Shown: positions 1 through 11,130 of the stretch, one piece after another
Layout: each line of letters begins with the position of its first letter
Numbering within the stretch: position 1 is the stretch's first letter
NCBI RefSeq assembly: GCF_014898055.3
Contig: NW_023601212.1
Location: 47,914,329 to 47,978,328, forward strand
Source: Talpa occidentalis
Lineage: Eukaryota > Chordata > Mammalia > Eulipotyphla > Talpidae
Direction: 5' to 3'
Length of the DNA: 64,000 nucleotides
Program-made: the position numbers and the translations under genes
Notes under the pieces: generated by a model
The model's input: the letters and a program-made list of their open reading frames with translations, nothing else
The model's database searches: none
What the model was told of the DNA's origin: nothing

Positions 1-43
1 TGTAGCTGTGAGCAGGGATACACCGGGGAGAACTGCGAGATAG
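1..43 (+). CDS. NCAN: NCAN exon (partial): end of first EGF-like domain
   Basis: Reads [14 protein letters not shown], the last disulfide loop of an EGF-like module, in frame 1 and ending phase 1 before GTGAGT at 44. The exon begins outside the window. Confidence 0.9.
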   Translation, partial: VAVSRDTPGRTAR

Positions 44-2054
44 GTGAGTGCCCAGAATTGGGTCTTCATTTAGACTTATCTGACTCAAAGTCATAGGGTC
101 TACCCCAGGGCCACCCCTAGGACTCAGGGGTCACAGAATACTGGTTTCAGATGCTTCCCTCCTCCCCCACTTCTTGGATCCAGTGAATTAACCCCTGTTA
201 GCTGAGCCAGCTCCAAACAGCTGCGCTATCCTGGGGATTGAGGCTAGTGTGCTCCCTCACTTATTACTGGGGGGAGGCGGGGGATACAATGGTTAAGGCT
301 CAGACTGTTCGCAGCCTAGGGCCCAGGGTGCTTCTATCCTCTCCTGGGTGGGCAGGGGTACAGGCACTACCCCCAGACCCTTTTGATGCTAACCCTAAAG
401 CCCAACACAGGAAATATGGCAAATTGTGAAATTATAACAATAAATATAAATAATATAATTTCTTTATCTCTGAGCATCATCCCATTGACTGTGGAAACCT
501 TTACAAAGGCTACACGGAAGGGGACAGGGACCCCTTCCTGTACTAAATGGCATTTAGTACATTTACAATGGTGTGCAATCACCATCTCTATCTAGTTCAT
601 GTGTTGCTTAATGACATTTTGATCACTAAAAAACCACATATATGACAGTGGTCCCAATAGGCTCTACCATAGAGCCTAGGTGTGTGATGGGCTATACCCT
701 CTAGATTTTCGTCATTACACTTTATGACTTTCATACAATGATGAAATTGACTAGTGACACATTTCTCAGAAGGTATCCTTGTCATTAATCGATACATGGC
801 TGTACTAATTAAAGAATTATAACAATAAACATAAACTGTACAATTTCTTGAGCTCTTCCATTGTTGTTCCATTCACAACCAGCCTGGAAAAGGTGCTATT
901 GTGATTTTGCAAAAAAACGCAAACTGAGTCTCAAAGTGACCCACCAGGGTCATCCGTGCCTCAGATGCCATCTACAGGGGGATTGGTAGTTAAGGATTTG
1001 AGCTGACACTGCAAGTGCTTGCAGTGCTCTGGAACCCAGCATCCCTGAGTCCCATATTCAAAAAAACAAAAACAAAAACAAACCCCAGCTTTGACATTCT
1101 ATAGGTCTCTTGCCAGAATATCAACGTCTGTTCTGGAATTGGATGAGAGAGCCTGTGCATGCTGGCCTGCAGCTGCTTGTGGCATGACTCATTCATGTTA
1201 GCTCATGTTACTTGTGGGAGGACCCCCTCCTGGATCCTCACACTCACTGGGCCATCTGTCCAGACCAGTCCCTGCACTCTGGTTCTGGAGAGAAGGCGGG
1301 GTCATGACCTGTTTTCTGCCTGGTTCTCTGTGGGGGCTGGGAGCTAGACTGACCTATAACTCCTCTGCTTCCCTGCAGACATTGATGACTGTGTCTCCAG
1401 CCCCTGTGAGAATGGGGGCACCTGCATTGATGAGATCAACGCTTTCATCTGCCTTTGCCTCCCCAGCTACGGGGGCAGCCTCTGTGAGAAGGGTGAGTCC
1501 CTGATGAAAACAGTGGCAGGAACAGTGCCGTGGTGGGGGTGTGTGCTGGCCATAGGTCTCCCACATGTGATCCAGGTCTTTCTTTGCCTCTGCTTCAGGG
1601 TAATTCCAGCAGGAGGGAAGTTGTTTTTATTTTGAGATAAAATTCACGTAACACAGAGATATGCAGATGCAGTTCAGCGGCATTTAGTACATTTACAATG
1701 GTGTGCAATCACCATCTCTATCTAGTTCTAGAACATTACATGACCCAAAAAGAGACTCTAGGGCCTCCCCGGTGGCGCAGCGGTTGAGCGCTGGTTTGCG
1801 AAGCTGCCCGCGGCCTCTGCGGTGCCGGTTCGATCCCCGGCTGCTTCCCGGCCACCGGCGGAGGATCCCACATGGCGCGCAGACCTCTCCTGCCGCCCGC
1901 TGCTCCCCTCAGCAGTGTACTTCGGTCCTTCTGCCTGCTCTGCTCCCCACTCTGGCTCTGGTGAATTCTCTCACCCTCCCGCGCTTCTGACTGTACCCAG
2001 TGCATGTGTAAACAGAACAAACAAACAAACAAATAAATAAATAAACATGCCTCT

Positions 2055-2090
<36 letters not shown>

Positions 2091-5000
2091 ACTCTATCCC
2101 CATCTCCCTCCTCCAGCTCTTGACAGCCATTAATCTGCTGTCAGTTTATGGACTTGCTTATTCTGGCCTTTTTATGTAAGTGGATCACACATTGTGTGGC
2201 CTTTTGTGTCTAGTCTCTCACTCAGCATCATGTTTTTAGTTCATCCATGTTGTAGTGTGTGTCAAGGTTTCACTCTTTTTTTTAAAGATTTATTTATTTA
2301 TGCATACAAGAACTGGGGTACAGGCCGGAGGTGTAGGGGGTGAGAGGATTCCCCAGAGACAGAGTAGGGAGCAGAACAGGTTGATTGACTGAAATGCACT
2401 GCTGAGGGGAGCAGCAGGCGAGTCTGGAGAGGTCTGCTGCGCCATGTGGGTCACCTCCCTGGCTGGGGATCAAACTCATGCTGCAGTGGCTATGGATAGC
2501 TTCAGAGTGCTGCATCTTAACCCCTTGCTCCACCAGGGAGGCCCGGTTTCTCTCCTTTTTATGACTGAGTGATACTCTCTGTGTGGCTGGACCACATTGT
2601 GTTTGTCCTTTATCAGCTCAATAACATTTGGGCTGTTTTTTTTTTTTTTCCAAAGATTTGTTTATTTATTTATACAAGCACTAGGTACAGTCAGAAGTGC
2701 AGGAGGGTGAAAGAATTCACCAGAGCCAGAGCGGGGAACAGAACAGGCAGACAGACGGAGGACACTGCTGAGGTGAGCAGCAGGCGCGGTAGGAGAGGTC
2801 TGCGCGCCATGTGGGACCTTTACCAGTGGCTGGGGATTGAACCAGCACAGCAGAGGCTGTGGGCAGCTTCGCAGCTCAGCGTCAACTGCTGCGCCACCAG
2901 CGGAGGCCCTGTTTTTGTTTTTTTTTTAAAGTTTTATTTTATATTTATGCATATAAGAGCTGGGGTGTAGGCCAGAGGTACAAGGAGTGAGTAGATTCAC
3001 CAGAGACAGAGTGGGGAGCAGAATAGGCAGATTGACTGAAATACACAGCTAAGGAGAAATACACCACTGAGCAGTGGGCGAGACAGGAGAGATCTGCTGC
3101 ACCATGTGGGTTAGCTCCCTGGCTTGTGCTTCAGTGGCTGCCTACAGCTTATTAGTGCTGAGACTTTACCCCTTGTGCCACCAGGGAAGCATTTAGGCTG
3201 TTTTCACTTGTGATTGTTGTGAACATGCTGTGAACATTCAGATACAGTTTTTTATTTGAACACATTTTCCATTCCCCCACTCCTATTCTTTTAGGAATAT
3301 ACCAGGCATGGGAAGGCTGGGTCATGTAGTCATTCCGTGTTTAACTTTTTGAGGACCTGCCAGACAGTTTTTCATGTACCAGTTTACATTTCCACCTGCA
3401 GTGCACCGGAGCCCAATTTTTCCACATCCTCTCTAACACTTTTACTATCAATCTTTTTGATCGTGGCCATCCTGGTGGGTGTGTGGTGGTATCTCATTGT
3501 GGGTTTTTTTTTTTAAGATTTATTTATTTTTATACATGAGCTGGGGTACAGGCCAGAGGCATGGGAGGGTAAGAGGATTCACCAGAGGCAGAGTGGGGAA
3601 CAGAACAGGCAGACTGACTGAAATACACTGCTGAGGGGAGCAGCAGGTGAGACAGGAGAAGTCTGCCTCGCCATGTGGGATTCTCACCGGCCAGCCAGGA
3701 TCGAACCTGCACTGCGGAGGCTGTGGACAGCTTCACAGCGGGGTGCTTAACCCGCTGCACCACCCGGGAGGCCCCTCATTATGGTTTTGATGGGCATCTA
3801 ATGACATATGATGCTGGGCATCTTCTCGTGTGTTTGTTGATCATTTGTATATCTTTTTGAGAGAAATGTACATTCAGACCTTTTGTCAGCAAGGGAATTT
3901 TAGACGTTCCTGAGACCATGTCCTGAGTTCCCAGTTACACGCAGGTCAGAAAAGAAGACATTGACGGTGGGATAAGAAGGGATGGATGTAATGTTCTTCC
4001 TGTTGAAACTCTTCCAACAACAGAGAAATGAAAACGGGAGGTGGAAACGAATGGGGACAGAGCTTCAGGAGGAGGGGCTGGGCCAGGGGACGGGTTATCT
4101 GGCCCTAGGTGCCCTGGCATTGAGTTCTGTCTCTGGCTGTGCTCATACTGAGGCCAGTTCCCTTCACTCTCTCACCCCCTCCCAGACACAGAGGGCTGTG
4201 ACCGCGGCTGGCACAAGTTCCAGGGCCACTGTTACCGCTACTTTGCCCATCGGCGGGCATGGGAGGATGCTGAGAGAGATTGCCGCCGCCGAGCCGGCCA
4301 CCTGACCAGCGTTCACTCACTGGAGGAACACAGCTTCATTAACAGTAGGGACTTGGGCTGGGCAGGGGTGGCCGTCCTTTCCCAGGGTCCTTTATGCTAT
4401 GTTCACCATAGGCCTGACCACTTATTCACATGTCTGTTTGTTAATTCGTACAACCACTTCATTCATTCATTCACCAAATACTTACAGAGAACCCATTATG
4501 TGTCAGGCTTGGTTCCAGGTACTGCACATAGCAGTGAGTGAGCTGCACGCTGCCCTGTCCTCAGGCAGCAAGGTCCCGGTGGGGACACAGTCAAGCAAGT
4601 AACTGATTAAATAAGTCTGTGCTATAATTTAGCTGGTCCTCAGTGTGCTGTTGGCCAGGGGATGGAGGATGCCAGGGAAGCATCTGTGATGGGGTGAAAT
4701 TCAGAAGGAGTGGTGAGGGGCCTGGGAGGAGAGGAGTGTGCATTAAAGCCCAGCACTTATGGGTTTGTTCATTATCCCTCTGCCATTTATTCATGCACCC
4801 ATAGATTCATGTTTCCCCCATCTTGTCCCTGTTAATTCTTTCATTTGTTCATTTCCGTTTCCCTAGATTCTTTTTCCTCTTAATCAATCAAGCTGCTGTG
4901 CAGCTTCCTCCAGCCTCAGTGACCGACCCCCACAGACAGAGACTGACCATGTCACCTGCCTCCGTCCAGCCAGAGCTCTGGCTCTCCTCCCCCTTGCTCC

Positions 5001-8000
5001 CTTTTTTCTTTAAAGGTCTGATGTGTCGTTGTTTAGTCCTTCCTCTGGTTGTTTAAGCCACACATGTGGCAAGGCGAAGGGGCCTCATACCAGCCCTTTC
5101 CCTGACCTAACTCCACCCGCCAGGTCAGAGGGCAGCCAGGGTCCTGCCTGCTGAGGTAGGGGGGAGTGAGGGAGAGGCACAGCCCCTAGTCCACACTGTA
5201 GGCTGGGAGGGGCTCTTGGTCCTCTCCCACCCCATTCTCACCTTTGCTCCCCCTCCATCTCCTTTCCCCTCCAGCCCACCTCCAGACTGAGGAAGGAGGG
5301 CAGCTTTCTTTCCCACACCCCCTACTCAGCCTCAGCTTGCACACCAGGCCGAGGGAGAGATGGGCCCAGCCCTCATGACCCCTCTACCCCACAGGCTTTG
5401 GACGTGAGAATACATGGATTGGCCTGAATGACAGGATTGTGGAGAGGGACTTCCAGTGGACAGACAATACCGCGCTGGTGAGTTGGTGGGAACCAGGACC
5501 TGGGTCCCTGAAGTTATACTGAGGAATCTGGGTGAGACTTATCACCCTGCCCATCACCCCAGCCTCACTTTACCCTCTTGTGTAGAGCATCTACAGGTGA
5601 GATACTGTCTAATGTTCCCTGGGGCTCTGAAATGCTGGAATTTGCAAAGGAGATTCTGCCCAGCCCGGCAAAGGTTTGTCCATCCAGTAACTGAGGCTGC
5701 AAACCTCAGTTTGTAGCCCAGTGCCCCTCTCTTCTCTCCCTCTGGTCCTCCAGCTGTGGTCATCCAGGTATCCCTATTTCCTTACATGCCCAGTCTGTAC
5801 AGCCTCCAGAACGGCTCACTGGGACCTCTGCAGTAGCCAGCCGTCCACTGGCTACCTACACTCCTGTCCCTTCAGCTGACAGCCATGGGGGCTTCTTTTT
5901 AGATGGAGGTGAAATTCATATAATACACAATTAATCATTTTTAAAGTAGCATTTAGTACCTTCACAGTGTTGTACAACTATCACCTCCATGTAGTTCCAG
6001 AACATTTCCACAATCCCCTAAAAAAAAAAAATGCTGTACACAAGAACCTTTTAAAAATCATAGATCAGATCAGGATTCTCCCTGATTGAAATCCTCTCAG
6101 ACTGCTCGTTGTTCTCAAGATAAAAATCCACCCCCTCCAGCTGTGGGAAACAGTCTGGCAGTCCCTCAGAAAGTTAAACATAGACTTACCATATGATCCG
6201 GCAATTCCTATCCTACTTAGATCTGCAAAAGAAGTGAAAACAGGGACTCAGTGATATTTTTACACACATGTTCAGAGCAGCACTATTCACAGTGGTCAAA
6301 AAGTGGAGACAACAAATATCCGTCAACTAGTGAATGGATGAACAAATTGATCCATCAATCACTCAGCCATCAAAAGGAGAGATGCCTTGGGGCCTCCCCA
6401 GTGGCGGTGGCGCAGCGGGTTGATCTCAGCGCTGTGAAGCTGTCCATAGCCTCTGTAGGGCGGGATCGATTCCCAGCCATGCCAGGGAGATTCCCACATG
6501 GCGCTGCAGACCTCTCCTGTCGCACCTGCGGCTCTCCTCAGCAGTGTTTTCGGTCTGTCTGCCTGTTCTGCTCCCCACTCTGTCTCTGGTGAATCCTCTC
6601 ACCCTCCCTCACCTCTGCCCTGTACCCCAGTTCTTGTATGCATAAATAAATAAATCTTTAAAAAAAAAGGAGAGATGCCCTGACACATGCTACAATGTGG
6701 ATGAACCTGAAAACTTTATGCTGAGTGAGAGACCAGACATTAAAGGCCACAGTGTGTGATCCATTTATATGAAATGTCCAGAACAGGCACATCCACAGAC
6801 AGAAAGCAGATGAGTGGTTGGTGGTTGGCAGGGTCTGCAGGGTCTGGGGGAGGGAAGTGATTGTTGATGGGTACAGAGTTTCTGTTTGGTGTGATGACAA
6901 AAGCCTGAATACATGGTGGTGATGGGTATACAACATTATGAATCTAGTTAATGCCATTGAACTGGACACTTAAAAATGGTTAAAGTGGTAAATTTTATGT
7001 TGTATATATTTTACCACAATTTGAAAAAATTCACCTCTTCTCCTTCACCAGGAGAACTCGCCCTGCCTATTCTCTGACCACACCCCAACTCTACCATGCA
7101 CCTCCAGCTCCTCTAGCCTCCATCTTACCCCTCAAACAGGACAAGCTGTGCTACCTCTGGGCCTTTGCACTGATTATTCCTTCTGCTTCCCATTCTGTTC
7201 CCTGCCTGCATCATTCCTCTCCATGAATCTTCAGTCCTCCTCAGAGAAGTTGCCACCTCAGAGAAGTTCTCCTGACTATCTAACAGAACCCATGTGGAAA
7301 ATAGATAGTCAGGGGCAAGACTAGAGGTTGGAGCACCAGGGAGGAAGGGGGTACTGCAGCCTTGTGGCCAGAGGAGGGTGGCTGGACCTCAGGGAGAGAT
7401 GGAACAACACTCATTATGTATGTGCGGGGATTGAGTCCCTAGAGTTTGAGTGGTCTGGCCAGGGGAGTTTGACAAAAATCGAGGCCAGGATGCGGTCCCC
7501 TGAGCACCCCTCCCCCCTATTCCTGCAGCAATATGAGAACTGGCGGGAGAACCAGCCTGACAATTTCTTTGCCGGTGGGGAGGACTGTGTGGTGATGGTG
7601 GCTCATGAGAGTGGGCGCTGGAACGATGTTCCCTGCAATTACAACCTCCCTTATGTCTGTAAGAAAGGCACAGGTACGCTGCTTCTACACACCCCCTTCA
7701 TTTACTGATTTTTTGTTTTCCTTGAGTTTTTAAATGTAAGAATCAGCCCAGCCTAATTTTCACTCTCCAGCACGATGCGAGCATTCCCATTTTCCCCCAC
7801 ACTTGCAAACTCTGCATTCTTAAACTTTCATTCTTTATTTAAGTGACAAAAAAATAGTATGCCTTTAAGGATGAGCATGACCAGCACTTGATATGTTAAT
7901 AAGCTATTTGTGTTTATTTATTTTTCTGTGACCTCCCAGTTCATCTCCTTTGCCTAATGTTCAAGCAGCTTGTTTTATTGACTCGTAAGAGCTTTTTACA

Positions 8001-8880
8001 CATTAAGGAAATATTTGTATGCAATCTCAGGATACACCTTTGTTCATCCTTGCTTCCATTTCTTTGCCAGTCTTCATGTCCTTTCTTCCTTTCATTTGCT
8101 CTCATCTTGCCTCCCATCTCCTTAATTCCTGTCATACTTACATAAGAATTAGGGAGTGGGGCATGTCCAGGAGGTGCAGTTCCCTAAGGGGCTCCTGGTT
8201 TGGGTAGAGGATACTGAGACAGACAGCCAATTGGAAGCCCCGTGGGGTTATAGTGGGGCAGAGGATGGACAGGTGCAATGTCCCTAACAAGGCAGGACAC
8301 CTGTTCAGTTCCAGCCTTGGTCACTTCCCTAACTGGAAGTTCCTCCATCCCCAGTGCTCTGTGGTCCCCCTCCAGCAGTGGAGAACGCCTCACCTGTGGG
8401 TGCTCGCAAGGCCAAGTACAATGTCCATGCCACAGTTCGCTACCAGTGCAATGAGGGGTTTGCTCAGCACCACGTGGCCATCATTAGGTGCCGGAGCAAC
8501 GGCAAGTGGGACCATCCCCAAATCGTTTGCACCAAACGTAAGTGACTGCCCCAGCCACCCCAACACAGGTTATTAGCTATTTGTAGTCTTACTACTACAC
8601 ACACTGGTCTGTAGCCCTGCACATAGGGGAAACTTGCTAGCCTACCTGGAGTTTCCTCCATTTCCCTCCGTTGAGGGGCCACCTGCTTCTCACCCCCTCA
8701 TGCCCAGTCCCTTTCCTCCCTCATTTCCCTGCAGCCAGACGGTCTCATCGGATGCGGCGGCACCATCACCACCACCAACATCACCATCAGCATCGCCACC
8801 ACAAATCTCGCAAGGAGCGCAGAAAACACAAAAAACACCCAGTGGAGGACTGGGAGAAGGAAGAAGGGAATTTCTGTTGA
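1..8880 (+). CDS. NCAN: NCAN (neurocan) C-terminal part, seven exons
   Basis: Neurocan is a secreted chondroitin-sulfate proteoglycan of brain matrix that binds hyaluronan through its N-terminus (outside this window) and tenascins and other partners through its C-terminus. Coding exons: 1-43 (partial), 1379-1492, 4186-4344, 5395-5477, 7529-7673, 8355-8537, 8735-8880. All junctions are GT-AG and the phases join into 290 residues plus stop. Order of domains: tail of EGF 1 (residues 1-14), EGF 2 (15-52), C-type lectin domain (about 53-181, with WIGLND, ENQPDN and WNDVPC motifs), sushi/CCP (about 182-242), then a basic His-rich tail ending EGNFC. This G3 layout plus the His-rich tail identifies neurocan rather than aggrecan, versican or brevican. 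It runs convergently towards HAPLN4. No frameshift or lost cysteine was seen. Confidence 0.96.
44..1378. other. NCAN: NCAN intron with transposon-like relic and short duplicated segment
   Basis: No coding signal. About 428-880 is AT-rich. 600-800 looks like a degenerate DNA-transposon relic (start TGTTGCTTAATGACATTT, matching old Tigger-type ends by eye only). A 50-bp block at 549-598 recurs exactly at 1679-1728. The rest is unique sequence. Confidence 0.5.
1379..1492 (+). CDS. NCAN: NCAN exon: second EGF-like domain
   Basis: 114-nt phase 1-1 exon after CCCTGCAG, before GTGAGT. It encodes one whole EGF module starting DIDDC, the calcium-binding type, with six cysteines and the [16 protein letters not shown] core. 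As a symmetric exon it could be skipped without frameshift. Confidence 0.95.
1761..2086 (+). mobile_element. tRNA-derived SINE, subfamily A, with target-site duplication
   Basis: Full-length copy with head GGGCCTCCCCGGTGGCGCAG. The pol III A-box TGGCGCAGCGG (1773) and B-box GGTTCGATCCC (1827) are intact. It ends in AATAAATAAATA and a long A-tail. AAAAGAGACTCTA flanks it (about 1747-1760 and after the tail), a clean target-site duplication, so this is one of the younger copies. Confidence 0.92.
2282..2545 (-). mobile_element. tRNA-derived SINE, subfamily B, antisense
   Basis: Reads tail first (TTTAAAGATTTATTTATTTATGC) and ends CACCAGGGAGGCCC, the reverse complement of the SINE head. Nested in the old L1. 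Confidence 0.88.
2651..2909 (-). mobile_element. tRNA-derived SINE, subfamily A, antisense
   Basis: Begins AAAGATTTGTTTATTTATTT and carries the subfamily A signature CACTAGGTACAGTCAGAAG, ending CACCAGCGGAGGCCC. Confidence 0.87.
2925..3191 (-). mobile_element. tRNA-derived SINE, subfamily B, antisense, diverged
   Basis: Tail-first orientation from AAAGTTTTATTTTATATTTA to TGCCACCAGGGAAGC. More mutated than its neighbours and carries a small internal duplication near 3040-3075. Confidence 0.82.
3512..3774 (-). mobile_element. tRNA-derived SINE, subfamily B, antisense
   Basis: From TTTTTAAGATTTATTTATTT to CACCCGGGAGGCCC. Flanked by CTCATTGTGG and CTCATTATGG, a probable target-site duplication in the old L1. 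Confidence 0.87.
4186..4344 (+). CDS. NCAN: NCAN exon: C-type lectin domain, part 1
   Basis: 159-nt exon after CTCCCAG, before GTAGGG. Starts [20 protein letters not shown] and runs through the first helix ([15 protein letters not shown]) to HSFIN. The first two disulfide cysteines of the lectin fold are present. Confidence 0.96.
4450..4620. repeat. Ancient L2/MIR-like repeat fragment
   Basis: CATTCATTCACCAAATACTTACAGAG followed by a TGTCAGGCTTGGTTCCAGGT-like block is the familiar degenerate 3' end of L2/MIR elements. Assigned by eye only. Confidence 0.5.
5395..5477 (+). CDS. NCAN: NCAN exon: C-type lectin domain, part 2
   Basis: 83-nt exon after CCCACAG, before GTGAGT. It carries the family hallmark WIGL (in [20 protein letters not shown]), the hydrophobic core strand of the lectin fold. 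Confidence 0.96.
6119..7032 (+). mobile_element. Old LINE-1 3' fragment, sense, split by a SINE
   Basis: Contains decayed ORF2 C-terminal sequence (TATGATCCGGCAATTCCTAT, TTCAGAGCAGCACTATTCAC) followed by an L1-type 3' UTR. Interrupted at 6388-6668. The stretch 5895-6040 just upstream holds another scrap related to the L1 tail at 1591. Inside a NCAN intron. Confidence 0.75.
6388..6668 (+). mobile_element. tRNA-derived SINE with clear target-site duplication
   Basis: Head GGGGCCTCCCCAGTGGCGG has a small insertion repeating GGTGGC. Tail AAATAAATAAATCTTT plus A's. AAAAGGAGAGATGCC occurs on both sides (6372 and about 6664), marking the insertion into the old L1. Confidence 0.92.
7529..7673 (+). 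CDS. NCAN: NCAN exon: C-type lectin domain, part 3
   Basis: 145-nt exon after TTCCTGCAG, before GTACGC. It holds the ligand/calcium loop [12 protein letters not shown] with a QPD motif, the WNDVPC motif and the closing cysteine in YVCKKGT, completing the lectin fold. Confidence 0.96.
8355..8537 (+). CDS. NCAN: NCAN exon: sushi/CCP domain
   Basis: 183-nt exon after CATCCCCAG, before GTAAGT. One sushi module, from [12 protein letters not shown] to IVCTK, with the four cysteines ([24 protein letters not shown]) and the conserved tryptophan. Starts and ends in phase 1, matching the one-exon-one-module rule for sushi domains. Confidence 0.96.
8735..8880 (+). CDS. NCAN: NCAN last coding exon: basic His-rich tail and stop
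   Basis: After CCCTGCAG. Encodes RRSHRMRR, then [15 protein letters not shown], then a lysine/arginine-rich stretch and [11 protein letters not shown] followed by TGA (8878-8880). Eleven histidines lie in 14 consecutive residues. The cluster is typical of the neurocan C-terminus and could bind metal or acidic glycans. Confidence 0.95.
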
Positions 8881-10299
8881 AGAGCCAGGGAAAGCAAGCA
8901 CAACCCCATTCCCAGACCTCCCCTGGAGCCTTCACCTGGGGAGACAGAGCCCAGAGAGAAACAAGAAGGTCTGGAAGTCCCTGAGCCCCGAACTACATCC
9001 CCCCTCCCTGCCCCCCTTCATAATCCTTTGTAAAAAGCTCCTCTCTCCTTTCTTACATATGCAGTTCCTCCTGGCAGGAGTAGCCTTGTGTCTGGAAAGT
9101 CAGTTTTAGGTTGAACTCTGGGAGCACCTCCCAGTGGAGGGAAGCACAATCAACAAAGATCTTCTTTGTATCAGTTTAGTTACTTGTTGGCAAGGCTGAT
9201 TGCCAATTGTTGAAATAAGGCTTTGATGAAGGTGCAAGAGTGTATATTTTTCGACTTGCATGAAAGAAATTGCTTTTCACACCTGATATTTGGGCTTAGT
9301 AAACCATTGGATGTCCTAAATGCAGACTGAAGCCTAGTTTTAAGGTCACTGACTTTGGGAGTAGAAAATTATTTGGAAGTGCCCTGCTTGAACTTGGCTA
9401 CTGTTCTTTCTTTACTTCACTGCTGTTCCTGGACTTCAGCCCAAGGCTGGTCTTTAGTCTTGGTGGATAAACATAGCGTGGAAATCCTATGTATGAATTT
9501 TAGTGACTTTTTTTTTAAGAACAACCTATGTTCCCTCAGAGTTAGGGGTCAGGATAGTCAGAGAAATATGTGGGCAGTGGAGGGAAAGTTCTGCTCTCTC
9601 TCCCAGGTGTAGTCCAATGCTGAGATTTCATGGTTCTGACAATAGACATAGGTGAAAGGATGTTGGGGGCTTGGTGAGCCCAGATCTCTTCTCCATCCAT
9701 CTCTCAGGGAGACAAAGAACCTCCTTCCTGGACCAACGAGGTGCCAAGTTTTCTAGCTCAGTGTCCATACTCACTCCTCAAGCAGACATTGGTAGTGCCC
9801 CTGTCCTGGGTCCCGCCCTGCTTCCTCCATCCCTCTCTCCACAAATTGTCTGGCAGACTAGGAAACAATTAAAACTTATAATGACATCCACCTGCAGTTA
9901 TGTTCTAGAAAGATGTGCAGTATTAAAACTAAAACACACATACATTTTTCTCTCATAGCTTTTTCTTTTTGAGTAGGAAAGAATTCACCCTGCCTTCCTC
10001 CCTCAAATCTTCATCCTGTAAAAGACCTCCCAAATGAGAGGAAGAAAGGAAGAAAATTTCAGGCAGAGGGAGAGCAAAGGCAAAAGTCCTCATCTCCAGC
10101 AGGAAAGGCCACATCTTCACCTCCATGTATTTTGTCCACCCTCAAACCATCAAATCTGGGTCAAATCTGTGGATTAATGTTAAAAACAGTGGAGGATGGA
10201 TCTCTGTAGAAAAGAAAAATAAGCAACTAGATGGTCCTTCCAGGGGTTCAATAGAGAAAAGGACTGTTGACTGAACCCGTATCCCTACTGGGAAGTAAT

Positions 10300-10480
10300 A
10301 ATCACAGTTGACAACTCTGGAATAGGTACTATGCCAAGGCCTTATCCCCTTGAAATGTCTCAACACCCCCAGTGATTTAGGAACTACAATTCCACATTTT
10401 ACATATAAGGTAAATGAGGATCAGAGAAGGGTAAGGCACTGGCTTGAAGTCACAGGCAAGACAAGAATAAGGGTTTGATC
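10300..10480 (+). repeat. MIR-like ancient SINE fragment
   Basis: The order of a TTTACATATAAGGTAAATGAGG block and a GGCTTGAAGTCACAGGCAAG block matches the conserved MIR core. Within the NCAN 3' UTR. Confidence 0.6.
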
Positions 10481-10969
10481 TCACCTCTGAATGCAAACAC
10501 CACTCTCTTTGGAAGAAGGGATGAAAACATAATCACACTCTTTCTCACACATAGGCAGATTTAGGAAAAGACTGAGAAGCACAGAGTAGGCTAGAATACT
10601 TGACTGTGGTCTTCAATCTTCCCTGCTATTGACATAACCCACCATTCCACCTTATGGTTGTTGAGAGAGCCCAGGGATATCGGTTTCCCTCTTGCTTTGA
10701 TCATTTTTGTTTTGGTTTAAAAATATAATAATAGCAACATTCTTCAATTATCCATGTTATAGAAGAATTTCCTTTGTTTGGTGGGCATCACAAAAGAATT
10801 TTCTTTTGGGGGGATACTGGGGATGCAACTTTTGGGGGGGGTTTGGTTTATGCCCCCCCACCTGTGGCTCCCTCAGCCCCTTGCCCTGCCCCCACCCAAG
10901 CCCCACAGTGGGAGGGGGCTCTGGTCTTTTCTAAAGTGGGTGGTTTGTCTTTTGGTCTTTCCCTTTGGG

Positions 10970-11035
10970 ATGTGTGTGTGTGTTTGTGTGTGCCACATGC
11001 ATGGCACACGTGTGAGTGTGTGTGCGTGTGAATAG
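10970..11035 (+). repeat. TG-rich microsatellite in the NCAN 3' UTR
   Basis: Alternating TGTGTG interrupted by CACATGCATGGCACACG. The two halves are partly complementary (TGTGTGCCACATGC / GCACACG) and could pair into a stem. Confidence 0.75.
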
Positions 11036-11124
11036 CTTTGATTCTGCTGGTTTTGCTGTAAGCTGCAGTGTTCTGTGGGTTTGTGGTATCTGACACTGTG
11101 GACATTAATGTACTTGGACATTTT

Positions 11125-11130
11125 AATAAA
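11125..11130 (+). terminator. NCAN: Probable NCAN poly(A) signal
   Basis: Canonical AATAAA in a T-rich context, the only well-placed hexamer in the 2.3 kb after the stop. Cleavage would fall near 11145-11150. Two ATTAAA variants upstream (about 9867 and 9922) could give shorter ends. Confidence 0.65.

Larger units (their letters stand above)
1591..3890 (-). mobile_element. Old LINE-1 3' fragment, antisense, split by SINEs
   Basis: Stretches at 1591-1746, 2095-2281, 2550-2640, 3195-3510 and 3775-3890 read as one continuous degenerate L1 3' end on the minus strand: the AAATTCACGTAACA start and the block around TTTGAGGACCTGCCAGACAG are familiar from old mammalian L1 tails. Five SINEs interrupt it. 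No open frame remains. It lies wholly inside a NCAN intron. Confidence 0.7.

Noticed and set aside
1761..1840. tRNA gene
   Set aside because: A- and B-boxes are present, but the sequence continues into a SINE body with an A-tail and target duplications; it does not close into a cloverleaf.
1591..3890. CRISPR-like regularly spaced repeats
   Set aside because: The repeats are diverged SINEs of about 260 bp with no short identical direct repeats and unique spacers, in a vertebrate genome.
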